This document shows, one piece after another, positions 1 to 7,708 of a stretch of DNA of 19,937 nt (position 1 is the stretch's first letter; the number at the start of each line of letters is the position of its first letter). The DNA lies in contig DYRK01000022.1 of assembly GCA_020718785.1 (NCBI GenBank), forward strand, positions 1 through 19,937, written 5' to 3'. The notes beneath the pieces were generated by a model. That model was given only the letters and a program-made list of their open reading frames with translations. It made no database searches and was not told where the DNA came from. This DNA is from Desulfatirhabdium butyrativorans (GTDB lineage Bacteria; Desulfobacterota; Desulfobacteria; Desulfobacterales; DYRK01). The translations under genes were made by a program, and so were the position numbers.

Positions 1-69
1 TGATATTTATGCCTGAAAAATAGAACCGCAGGCTGCAATAAACGATTTGCATCTATTTTAAGTTTTCCT

Positions 70-95
70 CGTTCCCAAGCCCCGGCTTGGGAACG
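70..95. repeat. Palindromic repeat, GTTCCCAAGC family, in leader of first NRPS
   Basis: A 12-bp arm (CGTTCCCAAGCC, 70-81) is followed by CC and its exact complement (84-95). With the preceding TTTCCTC it is the reverse orientation of the element seen at 4999-5024 and 5305-5330. A TTG codon at 87 inside it makes a spurious upstream extension of the NRPS reading frame. Confidence 0.85.
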
Positions 96-104
96 CATCT
101 GCGC

Positions 105-122
105 CCGAAGCCCCGGCTTCGG
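105..122. repeat. Second palindrome in the leader
   Basis: CCGAAGCC (105-112), CC, then GGCTTCGG (115-122) forms a perfect 8-bp stem. It lies 10 bp after the previous palindrome and 24 bp before the chosen start codon, so both could form hairpins in the mRNA leader. There is no T-tract, so it does not look like a terminator. Confidence 0.7.
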
Positions 123-133
123 TCCGTTGCGGT

Positions 134-138
134 AAGGA
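134..138 (+). promoter_or_regulatory. Ribosome binding site deciding the start of the first NRPS
   Basis: AAGGA ends 8 nt before ATG 147. No comparable site precedes the TTG at 87, which lies inside a palindrome. ATG 168 has only a weak AAGAAG. Confidence 0.65.
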
Positions 139-146
139 ATCTGACT

Positions 147-3100
147 ATGCAGAATAAAGAAGAAATCATGAAGCGCATCGCCGCGCTTTCTCCGGCAAAG
201 CGTGCAGCGTTTGAGAAAATGCTCCGCAAGGAAATAGGCGATCAGGGAGAAGAAAGCCTCGAAGATTCGGCTTCTCCGCAGTTTACACCCGCCGAATATG
301 AGGATTTCCTTGCGATGAACTCGTGGCAGTCCTCGGACATCGAAGATATGTATTTTCTGTCCCCCATGCAGGAGGGACTGCTCTTTCATTCGCTCCGGGA
401 GCCGGAGTCTCCCATGCACTGCGAACAGGCATCTTATCATATTTCAGGGGCTTTCAATCCTGAGATATTTGCCGAGAGTTGGCGGGAACTCAGCCGACGT
501 CATGCCATATTGCGAACCGCTTTTGTGCATAAAAATCTTCTCCGGCCACTTCAGGTCGTACTCGGAACACGGGAAATTCCCGTGACTCGTCAAAGTCTGA
601 CAGACCTTTCAGAAAGGGAACATCAGCAATATATCGAGCAATATCTGAGACATGACAAAGAGAAAATTTTTGATATGACTCACGGCGATTTGACTCGTGT
701 GGCTATTTTTCATCTCGCTGAAAACTCATACCATGTGATCTGGACTTACCATTCCATTATATTAGACGCCTGGAGCATCGGCATCCTTTTCCGGGAACTC
801 ATTCAGATTTATGAAAAGCTGCGCCTGAACAAAGAACCAGATCTGCCCCGGACGACTCTTTTCCGAGACTACATCCGATGGATAGGGAGACAGGATTCGG
901 ACGCATCCAAAGCATGGTGGAGCGATTATCTCTCAGGATATAGCGAACTGACCGGCTTGCCTGTTTATGGCGAAAAGTCCGAACTCCAAGACTACGATCT
1001 GAAAGAATGGTCGTTTGCGCTGACTACCGAAATCGGCAATGCGTTGCAAACGCTGGCGCGTACCTTCGGCGTCACTCTGAATACGGTCTTTCAGGTGATA
1101 TGGGGCATTCTGCTATCACGCTATAATGACAGAGATGATGCAGTTTACGGCGTGATTGTCTCGGGCCGTCCCTCGGTTCTCAAGGGAATGGAACAGATGG
1201 TGGGGCTGTTTATCAATGCCGTGCCAGTGCGGATACGGACATCGGCGGATCAGGCTTTTTCGGAAGTCTTGAAGACTGTTCAGAAGCAGGCATTGGAAAG
1301 CGAGAGACATCAGTATCTTTCACTTGCTGAAATTCAGACAGAATGCTCAGAAATGAGGGAACTGCTGGATCATCTGCTGCTATTTGAAAATTTTCCTTCA
1401 TATCAGGAACTTATGAAATCCGGAAGTTTTTCCGTCGATCAGGCAGAGGGCTACGAGCAGTTCTCCCATTACAATTTCAACATCGTTATTTTTCCTGAGA
1501 AAGACATTCGTATTCTGTTCAGTTATAACGGAAATGTCTATCCCGAAGAGCAGATGGCGCAGTTGACATCGCATCTCCGCACGCTTATTGACTCGGTTCT
1601 TGAAAACCCTGAAAGACCGGTCGGAAGTATCACTATTTTGCCGGAAGCAGAGCGGAAGCGGGTGCTGTATGAATTCAATGATACTGAGGCAACGTATCCG
1701 CACGACAAAACTATCGTGGAGATATTTGAAGAACAGGTCGAGAAAACCCCGGACAATGTTGCAGTCATTTTTGAAGACACCCGGATTAACTATCGGGAAT
1801 TGAACGAAAAGGCAAATCAGCTTGCCCGTTTTCTGCAAGATAACTATCACATTCAGCCGGATGACCGGATCGGGCTGTATCTGGAACGCTCGGAATGGAT
1901 AATTATCGGCGTATTCGGCATTCTGAAAGCCGGCGCGGCATATCTCCCGGTGAATCCCGAATACCCGGAAAGCCGGATTCAGTATATGCTTTCAAACAGC
2001 GAATCTTCGGTTCTCCTGACCGAAGAAAAATTTATGGAAAAAGCATTGGCCTCGGGTGTGTCTCATGTAGTTGATGTCAGGCAGGTTACAGGTTACAGGG
2101 AGCAGGTTAAAGGGGACAGGTTGCAGGTTACAGAGAATCTCCCTGCAACCTGCAACCTGCAACCTGCAGCCGGTCCCCGGAACCTTGCCTACGTGATTTA
2201 CACTTCCGGCTCAACAGGACAGCCCAAAGGCGTGATGATCGAACATCATTCGGTGCTGAACCGGATTCTATGGATGCACAAGCGATACCCGCTGGCGCAG
2301 AGCGGCGTGATTCTGCAAAAAACGCCCTTTACTTTCGATGTCTCGGTCTGGGAGTTATTCTGGTGGTCATTTACGGGCGCGGCTGTGTGTATGCTGAAAC
2401 CGGGCGGAGAGAAAGACCCTGCCGAAATCGTGAATGCCATTGAGAAATATAGTATCACTACGATGCACTTTGTGCCGTCCATGTTCAATATCTTTCTCAA
2501 CTACCTTGAAGAACAGGACTGCGTTTCCCGGCTGTTTTCGCTGAGGCATGTATTCGCAAGCGGCGAGGCATTGACTTCACATCAGGTTCGGCGGTTCAAT
2601 TCACTGGTTTATGAGCGTAACGGCGCAGAGTTAATCAATCTCTACGGTCCTACCGAGGCAACGGTGGATGTCTCCTATTTTGACTGCTCGCCTTTTGCGG
2701 GAAAAGATGCGGTTCCCATCGGAAAGCCCATAGACAATACGCAGTTGTATATTTTAGACCGGAATAATATGCCGATGCCGGCAGGCGTTCCGGGTGAACT
2801 CTGCATCGCGGGCGTGAATGTGGGCAGAGGATACCTGAACAAGCCCGAACTGACGAATGAGAAATTCGTCCCCGATCCTTTTTTCCGCCCCGAACCCCGA
2901 ACCCCGAACCCCGAACCCCCGTTAATGTACCGGACAGGTGATTTATGCCGATGGTTGCCGGATGGAAACATCGCTTATCTCGGACGCAATGATTTTCAGG
3001 TGAAAATACGCGGGTTCAGAATAGAACTCGGAGAAATCGAAAATCGGCTGTTAAGTTGTGCCTCGGTGCGGGACGCGCTCGTGACCGCTGTTGAAGTCAA

Positions 3101-3632
3101 TAATGACAAGGCATTGGTGGCATACATCGCCAGCAAAGAAGAACTGAGCGTAAACGCCATCCGTGACTACCTGAAAGCCGGACTCCCCGAATACATGGTT
3201 CCCTCGTACTTTGTCCGCTTAGAGAAATTTCCGCTCAATTCCAGCGGGAAAACCGACAGAAAAGCCTTGCCTGATCCTTTTTCTGCCGGAATGAGTCCGG
3301 AGACTGAATATCTCGCGCCACGGGATGAGACAGAACAAAAGCTTGCTGCTATCTGGCAGGAAATTCTGAAATCGGAACGCGTGGGCGTGCGAGACAATTT
3401 TTTCGGGATAGGCGGACACAGCCTGAAAGCTACGCAGGTGGTCAGCAGAATTCACAAGGAATTGGGCGTTGAACTTCCGCTGACGGATATTTTCGACAAA
3501 CCCACGATTGAGAAATTGGCCGAGAGCATCCGAAATGTCCGGCCCGTTAAATATGAATCCATAGAAGCGATTGAAGTCATCGCACCGGCAAGCAATGAAG
3601 AACTTGCGGCATTGAAACAGCTTCTCCAGTAG
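147..3632 (+). CDS. Non-ribosomal peptide synthetase, C-A-PCP, serine-type
   Basis: A one-module NRPS of 1161 aa. Residues 1-60 form a helical, charged N-terminus. The condensation domain spans about 64-510, the adenylation domain about 520-1035 and the carrier domain about 1045-1130, with the phosphopantetheine serine at 1092 in GGHSL. The A domain has TSGSTG near 686, YGPTE, YRTGD and the A10 lysine in SSGKTDRKALP. The Stachelhaus positions read DVWHFSLVD plus Lys, identical to the serine code of EntF as I recall it. The condensation motif HHxxxDG reads YHSIILDA (201-208). The second, catalytic His and the Asp are kept, but the first His and the Gly are changed. Starting with a C domain implies a donor encoded upstream or an acyl starter. 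ATG 147 was chosen for its AAGGA site. The A domain carries in-frame heptamer inserts in two loops. The next NRPS follows after 41 bp, consistent with one operon. Confidence 0.95.
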   Translation: MQNKEEIMKRIAALSPAKRAAFEKMLRKEIGDQGEESLEDSASPQFTPAEYEDFLAMNSWQSSDIEDMYFLSPMQEGLLFHSLREPESPMHCEQASYHISGAFNPEIFAESWRELSRRHAILRTAFVHKNLLRPLQVVLGTREIPVTRQSLTDLSEREHQQYIEQYLRHDKEKIFDMTHGDLTRVAIFHLAENSYHVIWTYHSIILDAWSIGILFRELIQIYEKLRLNKEPDLPRTTLFRDYIRWIGRQDSDASKAWWSDYLSGYSELTGLPVYGEKSELQDYDLKEWSFALTTEIGNALQTLARTFGVTLNTVFQVIWGILLSRYNDRDDAVYGVIVSGRPSVLKGMEQMVGLFINAVPVRIRTSADQAFSEVLKTVQKQALESERHQYLSLAEIQTECSEMRELLDHLLLFENFPSYQELMKSGSFSVDQAEGYEQFSHYNFNIVIFPEKDIRILFSYNGNVYPEEQMAQLTSHLRTLIDSVLENPERPVGSITILPEAERKRVLYEFNDTEATYPHDKTIVEIFEEQVEKTPDNVAVIFEDTRINYRELNEKANQLARFLQDNYHIQPDDRIGLYLERSEWIIIGVFGILKAGAAYLPVNPEYPESRIQYMLSNSESSVLLTEEKFMEKALASGVSHVVDVRQVTGYREQVKGDRLQVTENLPATCNLQPAAGPRNLAYVIYTSGSTGQPKGVMIEHHSVLNRILWMHKRYPLAQSGVILQKTPFTFDVSVWELFWWSFTGAAVCMLKPGGEKDPAEIVNAIEKYSITTMHFVPSMFNIFLNYLEEQDCVSRLFSLRHVFASGEALTSHQVRRFNSLVYERNGAELINLYGPTEATVDVSYFDCSPFAGKDAVPIGKPIDNTQLYILDRNNMPMPAGVPGELCIAGVNVGRGYLNKPELTNEKFVPDPFFRPEPRTPNPEPPLMYRTGDLCRWLPDGNIAYLGRNDFQVKIRGFRIELGEIENRLLSCASVRDALVTAVEVNNDKALVAYIASKEELSVNAIRDYLKAGLPEYMVPSYFVRLEKFPLNSSGKTDRKALPDPFSAGMSPETEYLAPRDETEQKLAAIWQEILKSERVGVRDNFFGIGGHSLKATQVVSRIHKELGVELPLTDIFDKPTIEKLAESIRNVRPVKYESIEAIEVIAPASNEELAALKQLLQ
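2081..2169. repeat. In-frame heptamer repeat insert in A domain 1 (A2-A3 loop)
   Basis: CAGGTTA/CAGGTTG units on the left and three CTGCAAC units on the right form a dyad. The arm at 2117-2129 is the exact complement of 2154-2166. It encodes low-complexity residues just before the AAGPRNLAYVIYTSGSTG block. The paralogous A domain at 5650-5700 lacks it. Confidence 0.85.
2888..2915. repeat. (CCCCGAA)4 heptamer array in A domain 1
   Basis: Four perfect 7-bp units encode PEPRTPNPEP just before the YRTGD motif. The lysine-like module has only a few residues in this loop, so the array is an insertion into a permissive surface loop. Confidence 0.9.
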
Positions 3633-3658
3633 GGTGGGCATTTCATGCCCACCCTACT
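3628..3658. repeat. 31-bp palindrome containing the stop codon of the first NRPS
   Basis: A 13-bp arm (AGTAGGGTGGGCA, 3628-3640), the loop TTTCA, then the exact complement (3646-3658). The TAG stop (3630-3632) lies inside the left arm. There is no following T-run, and the next gene starts 16 bp later. It is better read as a dispersed palindromic repeat than as a terminator. Confidence 0.8.
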
Positions 3659-3673
3659 AATGAGGAATAAGAC

Positions 3674-6600
3674 ATGACAGATATAAAAGAACTGACCCGC
3701 CGGGCATTGGCAGGAGACTTGAATGCACTTCAGGAACTTCGGGATCGAGGAATTCTGAAAGGGAGGTCAGAGGTTCGGGGTCAGGGGTCAGCGGTAGGAG
3801 ACTCCTCCCCGAACCCCGAACCCCGAACCCCGAACCTCTTTCCCTTATCTCATTCGCAGCAGCGTTTATGGATACTGCATCAGATAGACGGCGGGTCAGC
3901 CGCATACCATATTCCGGGATGTCTTCTGCTCGAAGGAAACCTGAACCGTGAAGCTTTTGACCGAAGCTTTGCCGAACTGATCCGCCGCCATGAATCTCTG
4001 CGAACCTTCTTTGTGACCGAAGATGGAGAACCCCGGCAGAAAATCGGAGACGGAGGGGATTTTCAGGTTCGGTTTACGGATTTGACTCAGGAGTCATCAC
4101 CGGAAACGCGAGCCGAAGAACTTGCCCGTGAAGATACTACTGTTCCTTTTGATCTGGAGAAAGTACCGCTCATCAGAGTATCTCTGTTGAAACTTGCCGA
4201 GAACCGGCATGTCATGCTGTTCAACATGCACCATATCATTTCCGACGGCTGGTCTTTGGGAATTCTGGTTCGGGATTTTTGCCGGATTTATGACGCGCTT
4301 TCCCGAGAAGAGGAAAACCCGCTCCCGCGGCTTCGCATTCAGTATAAGGACTATGCCGCGTGGCAGAGCCGTCAGTCGGAAAGCGAAAAGATCAAGGCAG
4401 AGAAAACCTATTGGCTCAAAAAACTTTCCGGCGAAATACCAGTCATGAATCTGCCTGCGGATTTTCCCCGTCCCGCCAAGCAGACATTCAAAGGAAACAG
4501 CTTTTATTTCGGCTTTACCCAAAAGCATACCCAAGAGATTAAGGATTTTGCCCGCAAAAAAGAAGTAAGTCTTTTTATGCTGCTTGTTGCTACGGTCAAA
4601 GTGCTGCTTTACCGCTACACAGGACAGGAAGACATAATCGTGGGAATTCCCATTGCCGGGAGGAATCATCCTGACCTTGAAGATCAGATCGGCTTTTATG
4701 TCAATACTCTGCCATTGCGGGATCAGATCAGCGGAGATACAAGCTTTAATGACTTCCTGGGACAAGTCAGAGAGACGGCGGCAGACGCATATCGTAACCA
4801 GAATTATCCTTTTGACAAGTTGGTGGAAGAACTGAATCTGCCCCGTGATCTCAGCCGCACCCCGGTTTTCGGCGTGATGGTGATATTGCAGGACACGGAA
4901 GCCATGCGCCGGATTGCTCTGAAAAATCTCACGGTCGAATTTCTCGAACAGCAGTATCCGGTGAGCAAATTCGATCTGACCTTTGAATTTTTTGAAGACG
5001 TTCCCAAGCTGGGGCTTGGGAACGAGGAAAAAGGGCTGCGGTGCCGAATTGAATACAGCAGCGATCTTTTTCAGGATGAGCGCATCCGCAGAATGGCAGG
5101 ACATTTTCAGGAAGCAATGAAAAGTATTCTGGCAAATCCCGATCAGCCCGTGAGCCGAGTGAATATCTTATCTGAGGCAGAGCGGAATCAAGTGCTGTAT
5201 GAATTCAATGATACTGCGGCAGAGTATCCATATAACAAAACCATCGTTGATCTTTTTGAAGAACAGGTCGAGAAAACTCCGGACAATGTTGCAGTCATTT
5301 CATACGTTCCCAAGCTGGGGCTTGGGAACGAGGAAGAAGTCATTTTTGAAGACATCCGGCTCACCTACCGGGAGTTGAACGAAAAAGCGAATCAGATTGC
5401 TCATTTTCTGCGGGACGAATATCATGTTCAGCCGGATGACCGGATCGGGCTGCTTCTGGAGCGTTCCGAATGGATGATTATCGGCGTGTTCGGCATTCTG
5501 AAAGCCGGCGGGGCATATCTCCCCATTAATCCGGACTACCCCGCGGAGCGAATCGGATATATGCTTTCAAACAGCGAATGTGCTGTACTCCTGACCGAAG
5601 AAAAGTTTATGAAACAAACATTATCTTCGGGCTTGTCTCATGTGCTTGATGTGCGTGAAATCAGATCGGAACAGACCGACAATCCCTTGCCTGCTGCCGG
5701 TCCCCGGAACCTTGCCTATGTGATCTACACTTCCGGTTCAACGGGACAGCCCAAAGGCGTGATGATCGAACATCATTCGGTGCTGAACCGGATTCTATGG
5801 ATGCACAAGCGATACCCGCTGGCGCAGAGCGGCGTGATTCTGCAAAAAACGCCCTTTACTTTCGATGTCTCGGTGTGGGAGTTATTCTGGTGGTCATTCG
5901 TAGGCGCGGCGGTGTGTATGCTCAAACCGGGCGGAGAAAAAGACCCTGCCGAAATTGTCAATGCTGTTGAGAAATATCGTATCACTACGATGCACTTTGT
6001 GCCGTCCATGTTCAATATCTTTCTCAACTACATAGAAGAGCAGGACTGTTCTGCCCGACTCTCTTCGCTGAAACATGTGTTCGCAAGCGGCGAAGCACTG
6101 ACGCCGCATCAGGCGAGGCGTTTCAATTCGCTCGTTTATGAGCATCAGGGAGCAGAATTGATCAATCTCTACGGACCCACCGAGGCGACGGTGGATGTCT
6201 CCTATTTTGACTGCTCACCCTTTGCAGAAAGAGACAGTGTTCCCATCGGAAAACCCATAGACAATACCCGACTGTATATCCTGGATCAGCACAATATGCC
6301 GCTTCCCGTAGGCATTCCCGGCGAACTGTGCATCGCGGGAGTGAATGTAGGCAGAGGATACCTGAACAAGCCCGAACTGACAGCAGAGAAATTCGTACCC
6401 GATCTGTTTTTCAGCCCCGAACGTTATGAGGTCAGGGGTGAGGGGTGCGAGGTCAGGGGTAAGGAATCGGAAAGCAGAGAGATACTTTCATGCCCCGAAC
6501 CCCGAACCCTGAACCCCGAACCTCCGAAAATGTACCGGACGGGCGATCTGTGCCGATGGCTCCCGGACGGAAACATCGAATATCTCGGGCGCAATGATTT

Positions 6601-7246
6601 TCAGGTGAAAATACGGGGATTCAGAATAGAAATCGGCGAGATCGAAAACCGGCTGTTAAGTCATGGCTCCGTGAAAGAAGCCATTGTCATCGCTATGGAC
6701 ATGGGCGATGACAAAGCATTAGCCGCATATATAACCGGCGAAAAAGACCTGAATGTGAGTGATCTTCGCAAATATCTCAGGGCTGCTCTTCCCGATTATA
6801 TGATTCCTTCATGGTTTGTCCGCATGGAGAATTTTCCGCTCAATTCCAGCGGAAAAACAGACCGGAAAGCCCTGCCTGCTCCTGATGAAGCCGAAAGGGA
6901 ACGGGAAACCGAATATGTCGCGCCTCGGAATAAGACAGAACAAGTCATTGCCGAAATATGGCAGAAAATCCTTAAAACAGACAAGGCGGGGATTCACGAC
7001 AGATTTTTTGACATCGGCGGACATTCGCTCCTGATTATCCGGGTACAGAGCGAACTGCGGAAAGTTTTTGACAGAGACATTCCGGTTGCCGATCTGTTCA
7101 AATACCCGACCATTGCCGCGCTCGGAGAATATCTCGATCAGACTGAGATTGAAAAGCCTTCGGATCAGACGGAGATTGACGACCGTGTTCAGAAACGGAA
7201 ACACGCTATGCAGCAACGAGGGCAGATCAGGAGACAACGACCATAA
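3674..7246 (+). CDS. Non-ribosomal peptide synthetase, C-A-PCP, serine-type, with C-terminal basic tail
   Basis: A one-module NRPS of 1190 aa. The condensation domain (about 56-500) has an intact HHIISDG (186-192) and looks like an LCL type. The adenylation domain (about 523-1065) has code residues DVWHFSLVD plus Lys, the same serine code as the preceding gene. The carrier domain has its serine at 1118 in GGHSL. Residues 1150-1190 hold a short repeated DQTEI element and a basic, glutamine-rich helix (DRVQKRKHAMQQ). Such tails often end NRPS/PKS proteins and may dock to the PKS, which I infer. ATG 3674 is preceded by GAGGA at a 7-nt spacing. The gene carries four in-frame insertions: a heptamer dyad near residue 33, two GTTCCCAAGC palindromes in the C domain and the A-domain start, and a heptamer block before YRTGD. 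No TE or E domain is present. Confidence 0.95.
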   Translation: MTDIKELTRRALAGDLNALQELRDRGILKGRSEVRGQGSAVGDSSPNPEPRTPNLFPLSHSQQRLWILHQIDGGSAAYHIPGCLLLEGNLNREAFDRSFAELIRRHESLRTFFVTEDGEPRQKIGDGGDFQVRFTDLTQESSPETRAEELAREDTTVPFDLEKVPLIRVSLLKLAENRHVMLFNMHHIISDGWSLGILVRDFCRIYDALSREEENPLPRLRIQYKDYAAWQSRQSESEKIKAEKTYWLKKLSGEIPVMNLPADFPRPAKQTFKGNSFYFGFTQKHTQEIKDFARKKEVSLFMLLVATVKVLLYRYTGQEDIIVGIPIAGRNHPDLEDQIGFYVNTLPLRDQISGDTSFNDFLGQVRETAADAYRNQNYPFDKLVEELNLPRDLSRTPVFGVMVILQDTEAMRRIALKNLTVEFLEQQYPVSKFDLTFEFFEDVPKLGLGNEEKGLRCRIEYSSDLFQDERIRRMAGHFQEAMKSILANPDQPVSRVNILSEAERNQVLYEFNDTAAEYPYNKTIVDLFEEQVEKTPDNVAVISYVPKLGLGNEEEVIFEDIRLTYRELNEKANQIAHFLRDEYHVQPDDRIGLLLERSEWMIIGVFGILKAGGAYLPINPDYPAERIGYMLSNSECAVLLTEEKFMKQTLSSGLSHVLDVREIRSEQTDNPLPAAGPRNLAYVIYTSGSTGQPKGVMIEHHSVLNRILWMHKRYPLAQSGVILQKTPFTFDVSVWELFWWSFVGAAVCMLKPGGEKDPAEIVNAVEKYRITTMHFVPSMFNIFLNYIEEQDCSARLSSLKHVFASGEALTPHQARRFNSLVYEHQGAELINLYGPTEATVDVSYFDCSPFAERDSVPIGKPIDNTRLYILDQHNMPLPVGIPGELCIAGVNVGRGYLNKPELTAEKFVPDLFFSPERYEVRGEGCEVRGKESESREILSCPEPRTLNPEPPKMYRTGDLCRWLPDGNIEYLGRNDFQVKIRGFRIEIGEIENRLLSHGSVKEAIVIAMDMGDDKALAAYITGEKDLNVSDLRKYLRAALPDYMIPSWFVRMENFPLNSSGKTDRKALPAPDEAERERETEYVAPRNKTEQVIAEIWQKILKTDKAGIHDRFFDIGGHSLLIIRVQSELRKVFDRDIPVADLFKYPTIAALGEYLDQTEIEKPSDQTEIDDRVQKRKHAMQQRGQIRRQRP
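3771..3837. repeat. Heptamer dyad insert in N-terminal linker of second NRPS
   Basis: GGGGTCA units on the left and three or more CCCCGAA units on the right. AGGTTCGGGG (3771-3780) is the exact complement of 3828-3837, with a small AGGAGACTCCT dyad between them. It stays in frame between the N-terminal helix and the start of the C domain (LFPLSHSQQRLW). Confidence 0.85.
4999..5024. repeat. GTTCCCAAGC palindromic element inside C domain of second NRPS
   Basis: CGTTCCCAAGC (4999-5009), a 4-nt loop and GCTTGGGAACG (5014-5024), followed by AGGAA. It encodes VPKLGLGNE between FDLTFEFFED and GLRCRIEYSSDLF. The other C domains in the window (FDLTFSLTETEYGL, FDLSFDFAETKDGL) lack these residues, so it is an in-frame insertion. 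Confidence 0.85.
5293..5345. mobile_element. 37-bp palindromic element with 8-bp flanking duplication
   Basis: Direct repeats AGTCATTT at 5293-5300 and 5338-5345 flank 37 bp containing CGTTCCCAAGC (5305-5315) and its complement (5320-5330). The paralogous site in the first NRPS (1761-1775) has one AGTCATTT and no insert, so the empty site is known. The net 45 bp adds 15 residues (SYVPKLGLGNEEEVI) in frame between VAVI and FED. The element itself is too short to encode anything. Confidence 0.8.
6428..6520. repeat. Heptamer insert in A domain 2, before YRTGD
   Basis: The left block (6428-6460) has GGTCAGGGGT-type units and the right block (6493-6520) has four CCCYGAA units, a diverged dyad. 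It occupies the same protein loop as the (CCCCGAA)4 array in A domain 1 but is longer. Confidence 0.8.
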
Positions 7247-7288
7247 TTGAGATATCAGAATCAGACAGAACTTCAACAGAAAAACGGT

Positions 7289-7708
7289 ATGCCTGCAAAA
7301 GACATTTATCATGATATTTTCGTTCAGTCACTTGTCAGAGAAGGATGGAAAATAACGGATGATCCCCTTACTCTTTCTTACGGAAACAGAGACTTGTATG
7401 TTGATCTCGGAGCAGAACGTACTGTCATTGCTGCCGAACGCTATGAGGAAAAAATCGCTGTTGAGATAAAAAGTTTCATAAGCGCTTCCCCTGTTCGTGA
7501 CCTGGAAACCGCTGTCGGTCAGTACGGCATTTATCAGAGCGTTCTTTCAGAAATTGAATCAGACCGTGTACTTTATCTGGCGGTTCCTTTACGGGTTTAC
7601 GAAAATATCCTTTCGGAACGTTTCGGTCGGCTGATCATTACAAACCTGAATATCAGGGTCATTGTATTTGATCATAAAAATGAAAGGATTGTAAAATGGA
7701 TAAAATAG
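7289..7708 (+). CDS. xisH: XisH family protein
   Basis: 139 aa from ATG 7289, opening MPAKDIYHD as family members do (MAAKD-type start). A TTG at 7247 would extend it, but the extension is not family-like. It was recognised from GWKITDDPLTL, VDLGAER, EKIAVEIKSF and DRVLYLAVPL. Asp in DLGAE and the later EIK resemble a PD-(D/E)XK nuclease-type core, which is an inference. XisH was named for a factor controlling fdxN element excision in heterocystous cyanobacteria, but most homologues have no shown role. It begins 42 bp after the second NRPS and overlaps xisI by 13 bp. No serine recombinase (XisF) is visible nearby, so a role in excision is not supported here. A toxin/antitoxin-like or nuclease-type role is possible but unproven. 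Confidence 0.85.
   Translation: MPAKDIYHDIFVQSLVREGWKITDDPLTLSYGNRDLYVDLGAERTVIAAERYEEKIAVEIKSFISASPVRDLETAVGQYGIYQSVLSEIESDRVLYLAVPLRVYENILSERFGRLIITNLNIRVIVFDHKNERIVKWIK

Noticed and set aside
87..146. Upstream TTG start giving a 20-residue longer first NRPS
   Set aside because: The TTG lies in the right arm of a palindromic repeat, has no ribosome binding site, and the added residues merely translate the two palindromes.
2888..2915. CRISPR-like array from the repeated CCCCGAA and related units
   Set aside because: Units are 7 bp with no spacers, lie inside coding sequence, and no cas genes are present.
3628..3658. Rho-independent terminator after the first NRPS
   Set aside because: The stem is perfect but no T-run follows, and the next gene begins within 16 bp with its own ribosome binding site.
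4097..5104. 335-aa minus-strand open frame
   Set aside because: It is the antisense shadow of the C domain of the second NRPS. It has no recognisable domain, and the + strand has clear motifs throughout.
7247..7288. TTG 7247 as the start of xisH
   Set aside because: It abuts the NRPS stop, and its extra 14 residues are unlike the family, whose members begin at the M(P/A)AKD block.
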